64,000 bases of DNA from Candidatus Eisenbergiella merdigallinarum. GTDB lineage: Bacteria > Bacillota > Clostridia > Lachnospirales > Lachnospiraceae. Where the stretch lies: assembly GCA_019119355.1 (NCBI GenBank), contig DWXE01000028.1:1-64000 (forward strand). The letters run 5' to 3'. A program made the translations under genes and the position numbers. A model generated the notes under the pieces. That model did no database searches and was not told where the DNA came from. It worked only from the letters and a program-made list of their open reading frames with translations. Of the stretch, positions 41,766-51,197 are shown in pieces (positions within the stretch are counted from its first letter, which is position 1; every line of letters starts with the position of its first letter).

Positions 41766-42618
41766 TCCTGGGCCATCCTTTCCAGCGTCTGCGCTCTTTT
41801 TCGTCCGTGGATTTGTTCTGAATGGATTTCAGCTTCTCCTCCAGCTGGGCTGCGGTGAGACCTCTGCTCAGGCGTCCCTTGTAAGCCACGCTGATATTTC
41901 CGGTTTCTTCCGATACGATCACGGTCATGGAATCGGTGGCTTCGGAAATGCCGATGCCGGCCCTGTGGCGGGTTCCCAGCTCCTTGCTCAATTCCATATT
42001 ATCCGATAGAGGAAGATAGCAGGTGGCGTAGGATACCCTGTCTCCCCGCACGATGACGGCGCCGTCGTGCAGCGGCGTATTCTTCTCAAAAATATTGATC
42101 AAAAGCTGGCTGGTCACCAGGCCGTCCACCTCGATGCCGGTCCTCTCGTATTCCACCAGGGAATCCTTCTGTTTGACCACGATCAGAGCGCCCGTCTTCA
42201 CCTTTCCCATTTCGAGACAGCCCTTCGTGATCTCCCGGATCGTCCGGTCGGAAAACAGCCCCTCCTCCTGCTTGTTGATTTCGAACGGAATCAGCGTATC
42301 GATCAAATTCTTATTTCCCAGCTCCTCCAGCGCCTTGCGCAGCTCCGGCTGCAGCACCACGATCAGCGCGACGATCGCAAGGCTGAATACGCTGCGGGCG
42401 ATCCACAGGATCGTATCCATCTTCAAAAGCTGCGCGATCAGCAAAAAGATCATGATCACGAAAACGCCCTTTAAGAGGGCCCATGCTCTGGTATTCCGGA
42501 TGAAGACCATCACATAATAGACCATGACGGAAATGATGATGATTTCGATCACATCCATCACGCTGATAAACTGGAAATAAGTTAAATATCTGCTCGCAAA
42601 CTCTCTGATCTGTTCCAT
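41755..42618 (-). CDS. cdaA: Diadenylate cyclase CdaA
   Basis: A 287-residue membrane enzyme that makes c-di-AMP from two ATP. Three transmembrane helices occupy about 20-95. The DAC domain has GALIVVKQKDSL, NTPLHDGAVIVRGDRV (DGA motif) and LGTRHRAGIGISEATDS (RHR motif), both needed for ATP binding and catalysis. The C-terminus ends in basic residues. It starts the cdaA-ybbR-glmM operon, which ties c-di-AMP to peptidoglycan precursor supply. Confidence 0.97.
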   Translation of the reverse strand: MEQIREFASRYLTYFQFISVMDVIEIIIISVMVYYVMVFIRNTRAWALLKGVFVIMIFLLIAQLLKMDTILWIARSVFSLAIVALIVVLQPELRKALEELGNKNLIDTLIPFEINKQEEGLFSDRTIREITKGCLEMGKVKTGALIVVKQKDSLVEYERTGIEVDGLVTSQLLINIFEKNTPLHDGAVIVRGDRVSYATCYLPLSDNMELSKELGTRHRAGIGISEATDSMTVIVSEETGNISVAYKGRLSRGLTAAQLEEKLKSIQNKSTDEKERRRWKGWPRNEK

Positions 42619-42631
42619 GTGTCAACCCCGT

Positions 42632-43609
42632 CTACTTTCCGCTTCTCCCCCTGGTATGGCTGCGGCGCACGCTCTGGTGCGCGCGCTGCGTCGTGATCCG
42701 CTTCACTCTCTTTTCCGGCGCGGCGACAGCCATCTTCGGAACCGCCTTCACATAATAATAATACTCGTCGTCTTCAAACTGCACCTTTTCCGTGCGGGCA
42801 TAGTCCAGATTAAAATGAAAGAACTGCATCAAAAGCGCCAGCGCGGCTCCGGCAACGCTTCCGAGGATCACGGCTCCGATGTCAAAGTTCGCGTCGTACA
42901 TCAGATCGCCCACCAGCAGCATGACGATGTCCGCCAGCGTTCCCACGAGAACGGCCACCGCTCTGGAATAGTTGATGCTCATCCTCCGGATCCCGTATAC
43001 CAGAAGCACTGTAATGGCGAAAGCCACCGCCACGATCATCATCTCCCGGTTCTGCGCCACGCCGGCCGTCACATCCCGAAACCGCTGCAGCATGGAATCC
43101 GCCTCCGCAGCGCCCAGCGCAGCCGCGTTCCCGGTCACATAGGCCAGCACATAATAAATCACTACTCCGCAGACCACCGCCACCGCAGCGGCAGGCGTGC
43201 CGAACATCCCCGCCGCCAGCGGCATCACATAGGGAATTTTCCAGAGAAAAAACAGGGGCGTCAGCAGAAGGATCAGATGGCTCTTCGGAGAAAAGCGGAA
43301 ATAGAATACCAGAATGAACAGATAGGCCAGCAGGAGCACCGCCGTACACTCCAGAGAAAGCGCCACCACATGCAGCAGCAGAAACGCGCCGCACAAAAAT
43401 GCCGTCATCCCCAGCGGAAGAAACGAACAGAGCAGGGCCGCAACCAGGACCAGCGCCGGATTGTTGATCGACTCCATGTAACCGAGCCGGGAATTGATGG
43501 AAATCAGCAGAATCAGCGCCAGGGCGAATTTCAGCGCGGGCACGATGAATTCTTCGTATTTCGAATAAAAGCTTTTGATGTATTCCCTCATCACCAGAAG
43601 ATTTGTCAT
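42632..43609 (-). CDS. Polytopic membrane protein of unknown function
   Basis: A 325-residue protein with about eight or nine hydrophobic segments from residue 24 to 275 and a basic cytoplasmic tail (about 290-325, rich in Arg, Lys, His). LGYMESINNPALVLVAALL and FYFRFSPKSHLILLLTPLFF are notable, the latter between segments. The tail contains DDEYYYYVKAVPKM. It lies 13 bases from both the cyclase gene and the next membrane gene, so it is co-transcribed with cdaA. The gene pair is probably conserved in Lachnospiraceae; I cannot assign a function. Confidence 0.8.
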   Translation of the reverse strand: MTNLLVMREYIKSFYSKYEEFIVPALKFALALILLISINSRLGYMESINNPALVLVAALLCSFLPLGMTAFLCGAFLLLHVVALSLECTAVLLLAYLFILVFYFRFSPKSHLILLLTPLFFLWKIPYVMPLAAGMFGTPAAAVAVVCGVVIYYVLAYVTGNAAALGAAEADSMLQRFRDVTAGVAQNREMMIVAVAFAITVLLVYGIRRMSINYSRAVAVLVGTLADIVMLLVGDLMYDANFDIGAVILGSVAGAALALLMQFFHFNLDYARTEKVQFEDDEYYYYVKAVPKMAVAAPEKRVKRITTQRAHQSVRRSHTRGRSGK

Positions 43610-43622
43610 AATCAGTATCCTC

Positions 43623-44018
43623 TCAGAGTTCTTCCTCTTCTTCCTTTCCGTCCAGATCGTTTAAGTATTCCAGAAACAGATTCAGCCTCTTTCTGGCTTT
43701 CGCGTAGCGAATCAGATAGATCACCCAGGTCGCCGCCAGATAGCCCAGCAGGGCGATCAGGTACAGAAACAGCACGCTCCTCCCGGTGGACACCAGGTCC
43801 ATGGAATAGATGCTCTCCATCACCTCTGTGAAGTTGAAGCACAGCCAGGCGCCGAATGCCGCCAGAAAGGCGAGCGTCACCACCACGAAGGACGCGATCA
43901 TCTGCATCCCGATATAATCGTTCCGGAAATATCCGGCCACGGCCATATCCTTCTTCCCGCCATGCTCTTCATAGGACGCCATTTTCGTCATCCGCAAAAC
44001 CTTTTCCCTGTTGACCAT
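43623..44018 (-). CDS. Small two-helix membrane protein
   Basis: A 131-residue protein with a basic N-terminus and two transmembrane segments (about 38-60 and 80-105), ending in an acidic run (DGKEEEEEL). GYFRNDYIGMQMIASF precedes the first segment. The start was set at the ATG after AAGGAGTACGG; a longer frame reads back into comF. It lies between comF and the 325-residue membrane gene and probably acts with the latter. The family is unknown. Confidence 0.8.
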   Translation of the reverse strand: MVNREKVLRMTKMASYEEHGGKKDMAVAGYFRNDYIGMQMIASFVVVTLAFLAAFGAWLCFNFTEVMESIYSMDLVSTGRSVLFLYLIALLGYLAATWVIYLIRYAKARKRLNLFLEYLNDLDGKEEEEEL

Positions 44019-44028
44019 CCGTACTCCT

Positions 44029-44736
44029 TTACCGGGGCGGGCCGCTTCCCGCGGACAGCGCCGCAAAGTAGACAGCGCGAACCCCTTTTTTCCTGCATTC
44101 GGCCGCGATTTCGTCCACCGTGCTCCCCGTGGTATAAATATCGTCAATTATAACAATCGTACTTAATTTTACATCATCTCTCTTTATTTTAAAAGCCTTT
44201 TTCAAATTATTTTGGCGTTCCGCAGCCCCCAGCAGCTTCAGCGGAGCCGTGTTTTTTTCCCGCGCGATCCAGTCGTGCAGGGCGGGGATTTTCAGGCTTC
44301 GCCCCATCTCTTCCGCCAGCAGTCCGGCCTGGTTATACCCCCGTTTTTGCAGCCTCGTTTCATGCAGTGGAACGGGGATGAGGGCGTCCGGCTTCCACGC
44401 CAGGATCTGTCGGCCCAGGCGGGCGGCCATTTCCCCGCCCAGAAACCGGGCGTATTCCCTTCTTCCTCCATATTTGAAGCGATAAATGGTAGTTTGGACG
44501 CTCTTGTACTGGTACAGGGATATCCCCCTGTCATACACATGTTTCTTATGCGCGCAGTCGGCGCAATATTCCTGGCCGTCGTCCGTCAGCTGCCTGCCGC
44601 ATTTCATGCAGAAGGGCTGACGAACGTATTTCAGTCCGGCCTTACACTCCGCGCAGATCAGGCCGCCGGCCGGCTTCACCGGCCTGTCGCACACCGGACA
44701 TCTGCGCGGGAAAAGCAAATCTGTCAGCGTGAGCAA
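44029..44736 (-). CDS. comF: ComF-family phosphoribosyltransferase-like protein
   Basis: A 235-residue protein with an N-terminal zinc ribbon (CPVCDRPV, CAEC, CMKCGRQL, CADC) and a C-terminal PRTase domain with TIVIIDDIYTTGSTVDEIA as the PRPP-binding loop and IPVPLHETRLQKRGYNQA. ComF proteins help DNA uptake during natural transformation, probably with a helicase. The most likely start is a TTG with GGGAGAAGC upstream that lies inside the end of recD2, so the two genes are coupled. No ATG with a ribosome site is available. Confidence 0.88.
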   Translation of the reverse strand: MLTLTDLLFPRRCPVCDRPVKPAGGLICAECKAGLKYVRQPFCMKCGRQLTDDGQEYCADCAHKKHVYDRGISLYQYKSVQTTIYRFKYGGRREYARFLGGEMAARLGRQILAWKPDALIPVPLHETRLQKRGYNQAGLLAEEMGRSLKIPALHDWIAREKNTAPLKLLGAAERQNNLKKAFKIKRDDVKLSTIVIIDDIYTTGSTVDEIAAECRKKGVRAVYFAALSAGSGPPR

Positions 44737-46976
44737 GCTTCTCCCTTCAGCTCCCGAATTCTCCTGTCCAGGCTGGTGTATCGCTTCGCCTCGCTCTCGT
44801 TGGCGATCATCTCTCCCACCACCTGCCTGTTCCCCAAAATGGTGACGCAGTCCCTGGCGCGCGTCACGCCCGTATAAAGAAGGTTTCGGTTGAACAACAT
44901 CCGCGGACCGCCCATCAGCGGCAGGATCACGGCCGGATATTCGCTCCCCTGGGACTTGTGGATCGTGATGGCATAGGCCAGTTCCACTTCTTCCATCTGC
45001 GCAAAAGAATAGGTCACCCGCCTGTGCTCGTCGTACTCCACCGTCACCGTGCGGTTGTAGTCGTCGATCCCGCGGATGATTCCCATGTCGCCGTTGAATA
45101 CGCCGATCCCGCGATCGACGGGAATCCCATAACGGCTGACGACTTCCCACTCCAGCTGGTAGTCGTTTTTCGTCTGCATGACCTTATCTCCCTCCCGGAA
45201 CAGCGTATCCCCCAGGAGGGCTTCCTGTTTGGAGCCGTCCGGAGGATTCAGCTGGCCCTGCAGGATGCGGTTCAGCGTTTCCACCCCGAGGTTTCCCTTC
45301 CGCATGGGGGTGAGCACCTGGATATCGAAGGGCGTCGCCTTCACATAGGGGGGCAGCTTTTCCGAGATCAGCTGCACCATGTGCTTATAGATCACGGGCA
45401 CGCTGTTTCGTTCCAGGAAGAAAAAGTCCCTGCTCTTGTTGTCCAGCCGGATCTCTTCTCCCCGATTGATCCGGTGGGCGTTCACCACGATATCGCTCTC
45501 CCCCGCCTGCCGGAAGATCTTCTGCAGCCGCACCACGGGAAAGGCATCCGAAGCGATCAGATCGTGCAGCACCTGTCCCGCCCCCACGCTGGGAAGCTGG
45601 TTCACATCCCCCACCAGGATCAGCCTGGTCCCAGGGCTCACCGCTTTGAGCAGAGCATAAAACAGGGAGATGTCCACCATGGACATCTCGTCCACGATGA
45701 TCACATCCGCTTCCAGCGGGTTATCCTCGTTCCTCTCGAAGCTGGCCCGCCTTCCTTCCTCCTGCACGCTGCCGGACAGCTCCAGCATCCGGTGAATGGT
45801 CCTGGCCTCGTAGCCCGTGGCCTCCGTCATCCGTTTGGCCGCCCTTCCCGTGGGCGCGGCCAGAAACAGGTCCAGCCCTTCTCCTTCGAAGTAGCGGATC
45901 ATCATGTTGATGGTGGTGGTTTTTCCGGTGCCCGGCCCGCCCGTCAGGATCAGGATGCTGTTGCGAACGCTCTCCAGAACGGCTCTCTTTTGCAGCTCAT
46001 CCAGCTCCATTCCTTCCGCTTCCTGCAGCTTTTCGATGCGGGAAAGCGCCCTGCCTTCCCCTTCGCCGCCCGGCTCCTCTTCCCCTGCGGCCAGATTCAG
46101 TTCCGAGAGCATCCGGGCGCAGGCCAGCTCCATGTAATAAAAACTGCCTGCATAGCAGAGGACTTCCTCCCCCTCCGCCTTCACCACCAGCTTCTGATCC
46201 ATGGCCAGATTCGGGATCTGATCCTCCACGGCCTGCTCCGGAAGATCCAGAAGCGCTGCCGCCCTGGAAACCAGCAGCCCCTTCGGCAGATAGACGTGCC
46301 CTTCCCCGGAAGCCTGCAGCAGCACATATAAAATGCCGCTCCGGATCCGGTAATCCGAATCCGTATGGATCCCGATTCTGGACGCCAGCTCATCCGCCTT
46401 TTTAAATCCGATGCCGTCGATGTCGTCCGCCAGCTGGTACGGATTTTCCTCCAGAATGCTGTAAAGGCGGCTGCCGTACGTCTCGTGGATCCGGCGCGCC
46501 AGGACGTTTGAAATGCCGTATTTCTGCAGGTAGATCATCGCCTCCCGCAGCTCCCGCTTCTCCTCCACCTGAGAGGCGATGTCCATCGCCTTTCGCTCGC
46601 TGATCCCCTTGATTTCCGCCAGCCGTTCCGGTTCCTCTTCGATGATGCGGAACGTATCCTTCCCGAACCGCTTCACGATCCGCGCCGCCAGGGACGCCCC
46701 GATCCCCTTTACCGCGCCGGAGCCCAGATACCGCTCCATCCCGGCCTCGTCCTCCGGTGTGGAAACCCGGAACGAAGAAACCTGAAACTGGCTGCCGTAG
46801 ACCGCGTGCTGAATGTACTCCCCCTCCAGCTCCAGAAGCTCCCCTTCGTCCAGCGCCTGAAATGTGCCCACACAGGTCAGATCCTCTTCTCCCTCTCCCT
46901 GCAGCTCGAATACCGTATAGCCGTTGGACGCATTCCTGAATATGATATGCGAAACATAACCCCTGATTTCTTCCAT
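44724..46976 (-). CDS. recD2: RecD2-type helicase
   Basis: A 750-residue superfamily 1B DNA helicase. N-terminal OB-like and helix-hairpin-helix parts (YLGSGAVKGIGASLAARIVK, IDGIGFKKADELA) precede the RecA-like domains: ILTGGPGTGKTTTINMMIRY (Walker A), VIIVDEMSMVDISLF (Walker B), LVGDVNQLPSVGAGQVL, and the late AYAITIHKSQGSEYPAVILP. It unwinds DNA 5' to 3' in repair or recombination and does not need RecBC. The start was chosen at the ATG after GGAAGCGGCAGG; one ATG earlier is possible. Confidence 0.94.
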   Translation of the reverse strand: MEEIRGYVSHIIFRNASNGYTVFELQGEGEEDLTCVGTFQALDEGELLELEGEYIQHAVYGSQFQVSSFRVSTPEDEAGMERYLGSGAVKGIGASLAARIVKRFGKDTFRIIEEEPERLAEIKGISERKAMDIASQVEEKRELREAMIYLQKYGISNVLARRIHETYGSRLYSILEENPYQLADDIDGIGFKKADELASRIGIHTDSDYRIRSGILYVLLQASGEGHVYLPKGLLVSRAAALLDLPEQAVEDQIPNLAMDQKLVVKAEGEEVLCYAGSFYYMELACARMLSELNLAAGEEEPGGEGEGRALSRIEKLQEAEGMELDELQKRAVLESVRNSILILTGGPGTGKTTTINMMIRYFEGEGLDLFLAAPTGRAAKRMTEATGYEARTIHRMLELSGSVQEEGRRASFERNEDNPLEADVIIVDEMSMVDISLFYALLKAVSPGTRLILVGDVNQLPSVGAGQVLHDLIASDAFPVVRLQKIFRQAGESDIVVNAHRINRGEEIRLDNKSRDFFFLERNSVPVIYKHMVQLISEKLPPYVKATPFDIQVLTPMRKGNLGVETLNRILQGQLNPPDGSKQEALLGDTLFREGDKVMQTKNDYQLEWEVVSRYGIPVDRGIGVFNGDMGIIRGIDDYNRTVTVEYDEHRRVTYSFAQMEEVELAYAITIHKSQGSEYPAVILPLMGGPRMLFNRNLLYTGVTRARDCVTILGNRQVVGEMIANESEAKRYTSLDRRIRELKGEACSR

Positions 46977-47007
46977 CCTGCCGCTTCCTGCCATAAAATG
47001 AAAATAA

Positions 47008-47048
47008 AAAAATCGCAGGAAAGCGCCCCGGCATACGGATGCCGGCGC
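47008..47048 (-). terminator. Probable terminator after mreB
   Basis: On the minus strand GCGCCGGCAT/ATGCCGGGGCGC form a GC-rich stem (47039-47048 with 47023-47034). A run of seven T follows 10 bases later. The gap before the U-tract makes it weaker than the others in the window. Confidence 0.5.
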
Positions 47049-47110
47049 GTCAATCCATGCGACAGTCTCAAATTGTCTGTACCGTTGTCTGCCTTTGTCC
47101 GGCCCCGTCC

Positions 47111-48100
47111 TTATTCGCGGTAGCCGCCCAGAAATTCCACATATTTTCCCGTTCCGATGGCCACTGCCGTCATGGGATCTTCCGCCGTCATGGTATTGAT
47201 TCCGGTCCTGTCCGCGATCAGCTCTTCCAGCCCCCTCAGCAGGCTGCCGCCGCCGGTCAGGACGATCCCCCGGTCCGCGATATCCGCCGCCAGTTCCGGA
47301 GGCGTCTTCTCCAGGACGCCGTGAATCGCTTCCACGATCTGCATGGTGGATTCCTTCAGCGCTTCCTCCGTCTCTTCGGACGACACGGTGATAGTCTTGG
47401 GCAGGCCCGTCACCAGGTTGCGCCCTCTGACGTCCATGTAATCCGGTTCCGGCCGCTTGAAAGCCGAACCGATCTTGATCTTGATGTCCTCGGCCGTCCG
47501 CTCGCCGATCAGCAGATTATGCTTCTTGCGCATATAGCGCACGATGGCTTCGTCGAAATCGTCCCCTGCGATCTTGATGGAGGCGCTGACCACCGTTCCG
47601 CCCAGGGAAATGACGGCGATGTCGGAAGTCCCGCCGCCGATGTCCACGATCATGTTCCCGCAGGGCCTGGAAATATCGATTCCCGCGCCGATGGCTGCGG
47701 CGATGGGCTCTTCGATGATGGAAACCTCCCTGGCTCCCGCCTGGTAGGTGGCGTCCTCCACCGCCTTCTTCTCCACTTCCGTCACGCCGCTGGGAACGCA
47801 GACCGCGATCCGGGGACGGCGGAACGTCTTCTTGCCGAGAGCTTTCTGGATGAAATACTTCATCATTTTTTCCGTAACGGTATAGTCGGAAATAACGCCC
47901 TGGCGCAGCGGCCTGACCGCCACGATATTGCCCGGCGTCCTGCCCAGCATCAGGCGGGCGTCCTCCCCGATCGCCTTAATCTTGTTCGTATCCCTGTCAA
48001 AAGCGACCACGGAGGGCTCCTTTAACACGACGCCCTTCCCTCTTATATAAACCAGAATGCTCGCTGTGCCCAAATCGATGCCGATGTCCGTATACTGCAT
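47111..48100 (-). CDS. mreB: MreB/Mbl rod-shape actin homologue
   Basis: A 329-residue bacterial actin that positions cell-wall synthesis along the cell length. DIGIDLGTASILVYIRGKG is the first phosphate loop, VCVPSGVTEVEKKAV and EEPIAAAIGAGIDIS follow, MIVDIGGGTSDIAVISLGG is the second phosphate loop, and GIVLTGGGSLLRGL the adenosine motif. No mreC or mreD gene is next to it, which is the usual situation for Mbl or MreBH paralogues. It has GGAAGGAGACGTGGGAA and a promoter upstream. Confidence 0.95.
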   Translation of the reverse strand: MQYTDIGIDLGTASILVYIRGKGVVLKEPSVVAFDRDTNKIKAIGEDARLMLGRTPGNIVAVRPLRQGVISDYTVTEKMMKYFIQKALGKKTFRRPRIAVCVPSGVTEVEKKAVEDATYQAGAREVSIIEEPIAAAIGAGIDISRPCGNMIVDIGGGTSDIAVISLGGTVVSASIKIAGDDFDEAIVRYMRKKHNLLIGERTAEDIKIKIGSAFKRPEPDYMDVRGRNLVTGLPKTITVSSEETEEALKESTMQIVEAIHGVLEKTPPELAADIADRGIVLTGGGSLLRGLEELIADRTGINTMTAEDPMTAVAIGTGKYVEFLGGYRE

Positions 48101-48191
48101 TTCCCACGTCTCCTTCCGTCCGTTCCATACAAATCATAACCATTTGTTCTCTATCTTAATCATTACGCAAAATTTCCAGCAGTCCGCGTCC

Positions 48192-48220
48192 ATTATAGCG
48201 TAAAACGAATCGGTTGGGAA
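48192..48220 (-). promoter_or_regulatory. Promoter of the mreB gene
   Basis: On the minus strand TTCCCA (48215-48220), 17 bases, TATAAT (48192-48197), about 90 bases before the start codon. Confidence 0.65.
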
Positions 48221-48236
48221 GGGTGTTCATAAAAAT

Positions 48237-51107
48237 TTAACTTTTCCTGTCCCGGTCCAGCATTTTCTTCACATAGCGCCCGGTATAGGAGTCCGGGTTT
48301 TGGGCGACTTCCTCCGGCGTCCCCTTCGCGATCACGGTCCCCCCGTTGAGTCCGCCCTCCGGGCCGATGTCGATGATATAGTCCGCGGTCTTGATCACGT
48401 CCAGATTGTGTTCGATGACCACCACGGTATTCCCTCCGTCGGTGAGGCGGTGCAGGATTTCGATCAGCTTGTGCACGTCTGCAAAATGCAGTCCCGTGGT
48501 GGGCTCGTCCAGAATGTAGATGGTCCGGCCCGTGCTCCGTTTGGACAGCTCCGCCGCCAGCTTGATCCGCTGGGCCTCCCCGCCCGACAGCTCCGTAGAG
48601 GGCTGCCCCAGCTTCACGTAGGAGAGCCCCACATCGTAGAGGGTCTGGATCTTGCGCTGGATGGAAGGCACGTTTTCGAAGAAGGTCAGCGCCTCTTCCA
48701 CCGTCATGTCCAGGACGTCAAAAATGCTCTTCCCCTTATACTTCACCTCCAGCGTTTCCCGGTTGTACCGCTTTCCGCCGCAAACCTCGCAGGGCACATA
48801 GACGTCGGGCAAAAAGTGCATCTCGATCTTGATGATGCCGTCCCCGCCGCAGGCTTCGCAGCGTCCTCCCTTCACGTTGAAGCTGAACCTTCCTTTTTTA
48901 TATCCCTTCGCTTTCGCGTCCGCCGTAGAAGCGAACAGATCCCGGATCATGTCGAACACCCCGGTGTAGGTAGCGGGATTGGAACGTGGCGTCCTCCCGA
49001 TGGGCGACTGATCGATGTCGATCACCTTGTCCAGCTGGTTCATCCCGTCGATTCCGGCATGCCGCCCCGGAATACATCTGGCGCGGTTCAAATCCCTGGC
49101 CAGGCGCTTATAAAGGATCTCGTTGACCAGGGAAGATTTCCCGGATCCGGAAACGCCGGTCACGCAGGTGAATACCCCCATCGGGAATTTCACGTCGATC
49201 TTTTTCAGATTGTTCTCCGCCGCGCCCCGGACCGTGAGCCAGCCGGAAGGGGTCCGGCGCGCTTCCGGCACCGGGATCTTCCTGGCTCCGCTCAGGTACT
49301 GACCCGTAACGGACTCCGGCACCCGCATGATCTCCTCCGCCGTCCCGCAGGCCACCACCTGCCCGCCGTGGGAGCCCGCGCCGGGGCCGATATCCACCAC
49401 ATAGTCCGCCGCCCGCATGGTATCCTCGTCGTGCTCCACCACGATCAGCGTATTCCCCAGATCCCTGAGTTTTTTCAGGGTTTCCAGAAGCTTATCGTTG
49501 TCCCTCTGGTGCAGGCCGATGCTGGGCTCGTCCAGAATATAGCAGACCCCCACCAGGCCGGAACCGATCTGGGTGGCCAGCCGGATCCGCTGGGCCTCCC
49601 CGCCGGACAGCGTGCCCGTGGCTCTGGACAGGGAGAGGTAATCCAGCCCCACGTCGATCAAAAATCCCACCCGCGCCCGGATCTCCTTTAAAATCTGGCT
49701 TCCGATCATTTCCTGCTGATGGGTCAGCCGGAGGTTCTTCAGGAATTCGTCGAGCTCCCCGATGAACATGGAAGTCACTTCATAGATGTTTTTGTCGCAG
49801 ACCGTGACGGCCAGCGCTTCCTTTTTCAGGCGCTGCCCCTTACACAGCTTACAGGGCGTGATCCGCATGAACGACTCGTACTCCTGCTTCATGATATCGG
49901 AGCCGGTCTCCCGGTATTTGCGCTGCACGTTCTGGATCAGCCCTTCAAAGGCCACGGGGTAAATCCCCTTTCCGCGCTGCCCTTCGTAGTAGACGTTGAC
50001 TTCCTTTCCCCCGGTGCCGTAAAAGAGCATGTCCTGAATATCCTGCGGATAATCCTCAAAAGGGGTGTCCAGGCTGAACCCGTATTCCTTCGCCAGGGCC
50101 TGCAGCAGAGCGTTGGTGAAACTGCCCGGCTGGTTGCATGTCTGCCACCCCATCACGGCCACGGCCCCGTCGCTGATGCTGACGGAACGGTCCGGCACCA
50201 TCAGCTCCGGATCGAATTCCATCTTATAGCCCAGCCCGAAGCATTCGGGGCAGGCGCCGAAGGGGTTATTGAAGGAGAAGCTTCTGGGCTCGATCTCGTC
50301 CACGCTGATCCCGCAGTCCGGGCAGGAAAAGCTCTGGCTGAACGTCAGCATCGGGGCGTCTTCTCCCGGACGGTCCACGAACAAAAGCCCTTCCGCCAGA
50401 TTCAGCACGTTCTCGATGGAGTCCGTCAGCCTCCGTTCGATCCCTGGCTTGACGATCAGGCGGTCCACCACGATTTCGATATTGTGCTTGATATTTTTGT
50501 CCAGCCTGATCTCTTCGGACAGCTCATAGAGGTTCCCGTCGATGCGGACCCTCACATAGCCGCTTCTGGAGGCGCGCTCCAGCACCTTCTCATGGCGTCC
50601 CTTCCTCCCCCTCACCACCGGTGCCAGCAGCTGGATCCTGCTTCCTTCCGGCAGCTCCATGATCTGATCCACCATCTGATCCACGCTCTGCTTTTTGATC
50701 TCCTTGCCGCAGTCAGGGCAGTGGGGAATGCCGATTCTGGCGTAGAGCAGGCGGAAATAGTCGTAGATTTCCGTCACGGTGCCCACCGTGGAACGGGGGT
50801 TTCTGTTGGTGGATTTCTGATCGATGGAAATCGCGGGGGAAAGCCCTTCGATCTTCTCCACATCCGGCTTCTCCATCTGCCCAAGGAACTGCCTGGCATA
50901 AGAGGACAGGGATTCCATATAGCGCCGCTGCCCCTCCGCATAAATGGTATCGAAGGCCAGTGAGGATTTCCCGGAGCCGGAAAGCCCGGTCAGCACCACC
51001 AGCGCGTCCCTGGGGATATCCACGTCCAGATTTTTCAGATTATGTTCATTGGCGCCCCGGACCCGAATGCAGTTTTTGCGGGGCAGCATCTTCTTCGTTT
51101 CTTCCAT
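48237..51107 (-). CDS. uvrA: Excinuclease ABC subunit A
   Basis: A 956-residue damage-recognition ATPase of nucleotide excision repair. Two ABC halves are visible: [20 protein letters not shown] and [15 protein letters not shown] as Walker A loops, two LSGGEAQRI signatures and [15 protein letters not shown] / [15 protein letters not shown] as Walker B. Zinc modules include [25 protein letters not shown] and CEACGGDG. The start was set at the ATG after GGAGGAAAAG; longer readings extend into the space after uvrB. It is transcribed 90 bases after uvrB. Confidence 0.97.
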   Translation of the reverse strand: MEETKKMLPRKNCIRVRGANEHNLKNLDVDIPRDALVVLTGLSGSGKSSLAFDTIYAEGQRRYMESLSSYARQFLGQMEKPDVEKIEGLSPAISIDQKSTNRNPRSTVGTVTEIYDYFRLLYARIGIPHCPDCGKEIKKQSVDQMVDQIMELPEGSRIQLLAPVVRGRKGRHEKVLERASRSGYVRVRIDGNLYELSEEIRLDKNIKHNIEIVVDRLIVKPGIERRLTDSIENVLNLAEGLLFVDRPGEDAPMLTFSQSFSCPDCGISVDEIEPRSFSFNNPFGACPECFGLGYKMEFDPELMVPDRSVSISDGAVAVMGWQTCNQPGSFTNALLQALAKEYGFSLDTPFEDYPQDIQDMLFYGTGGKEVNVYYEGQRGKGIYPVAFEGLIQNVQRKYRETGSDIMKQEYESFMRITPCKLCKGQRLKKEALAVTVCDKNIYEVTSMFIGELDEFLKNLRLTHQQEMIGSQILKEIRARVGFLIDVGLDYLSLSRATGTLSGGEAQRIRLATQIGSGLVGVCYILDEPSIGLHQRDNDKLLETLKKLRDLGNTLIVVEHDEDTMRAADYVVDIGPGAGSHGGQVVACGTAEEIMRVPESVTGQYLSGARKIPVPEARRTPSGWLTVRGAAENNLKKIDVKFPMGVFTCVTGVSGSGKSSLVNEILYKRLARDLNRARCIPGRHAGIDGMNQLDKVIDIDQSPIGRTPRSNPATYTGVFDMIRDLFASTADAKAKGYKKGRFSFNVKGGRCEACGGDGIIKIEMHFLPDVYVPCEVCGGKRYNRETLEVKYKGKSIFDVLDMTVEEALTFFENVPSIQRKIQTLYDVGLSYVKLGQPSTELSGGEAQRIKLAAELSKRSTGRTIYILDEPTTGLHFADVHKLIEILHRLTDGGNTVVVIEHNLDVIKTADYIIDIGPEGGLNGGTVIAKGTPEEVAQNPDSYTGRYVKKMLDRDRKS

Positions 51108-51197
51108 CTTTTCCTCCATCCCGAAACGCCTTTGCGCAAAGGAACGCGCGCCAAATCCCAAATCCGGCGTCGCGATCCATGGGTTATGACGCTTCGC

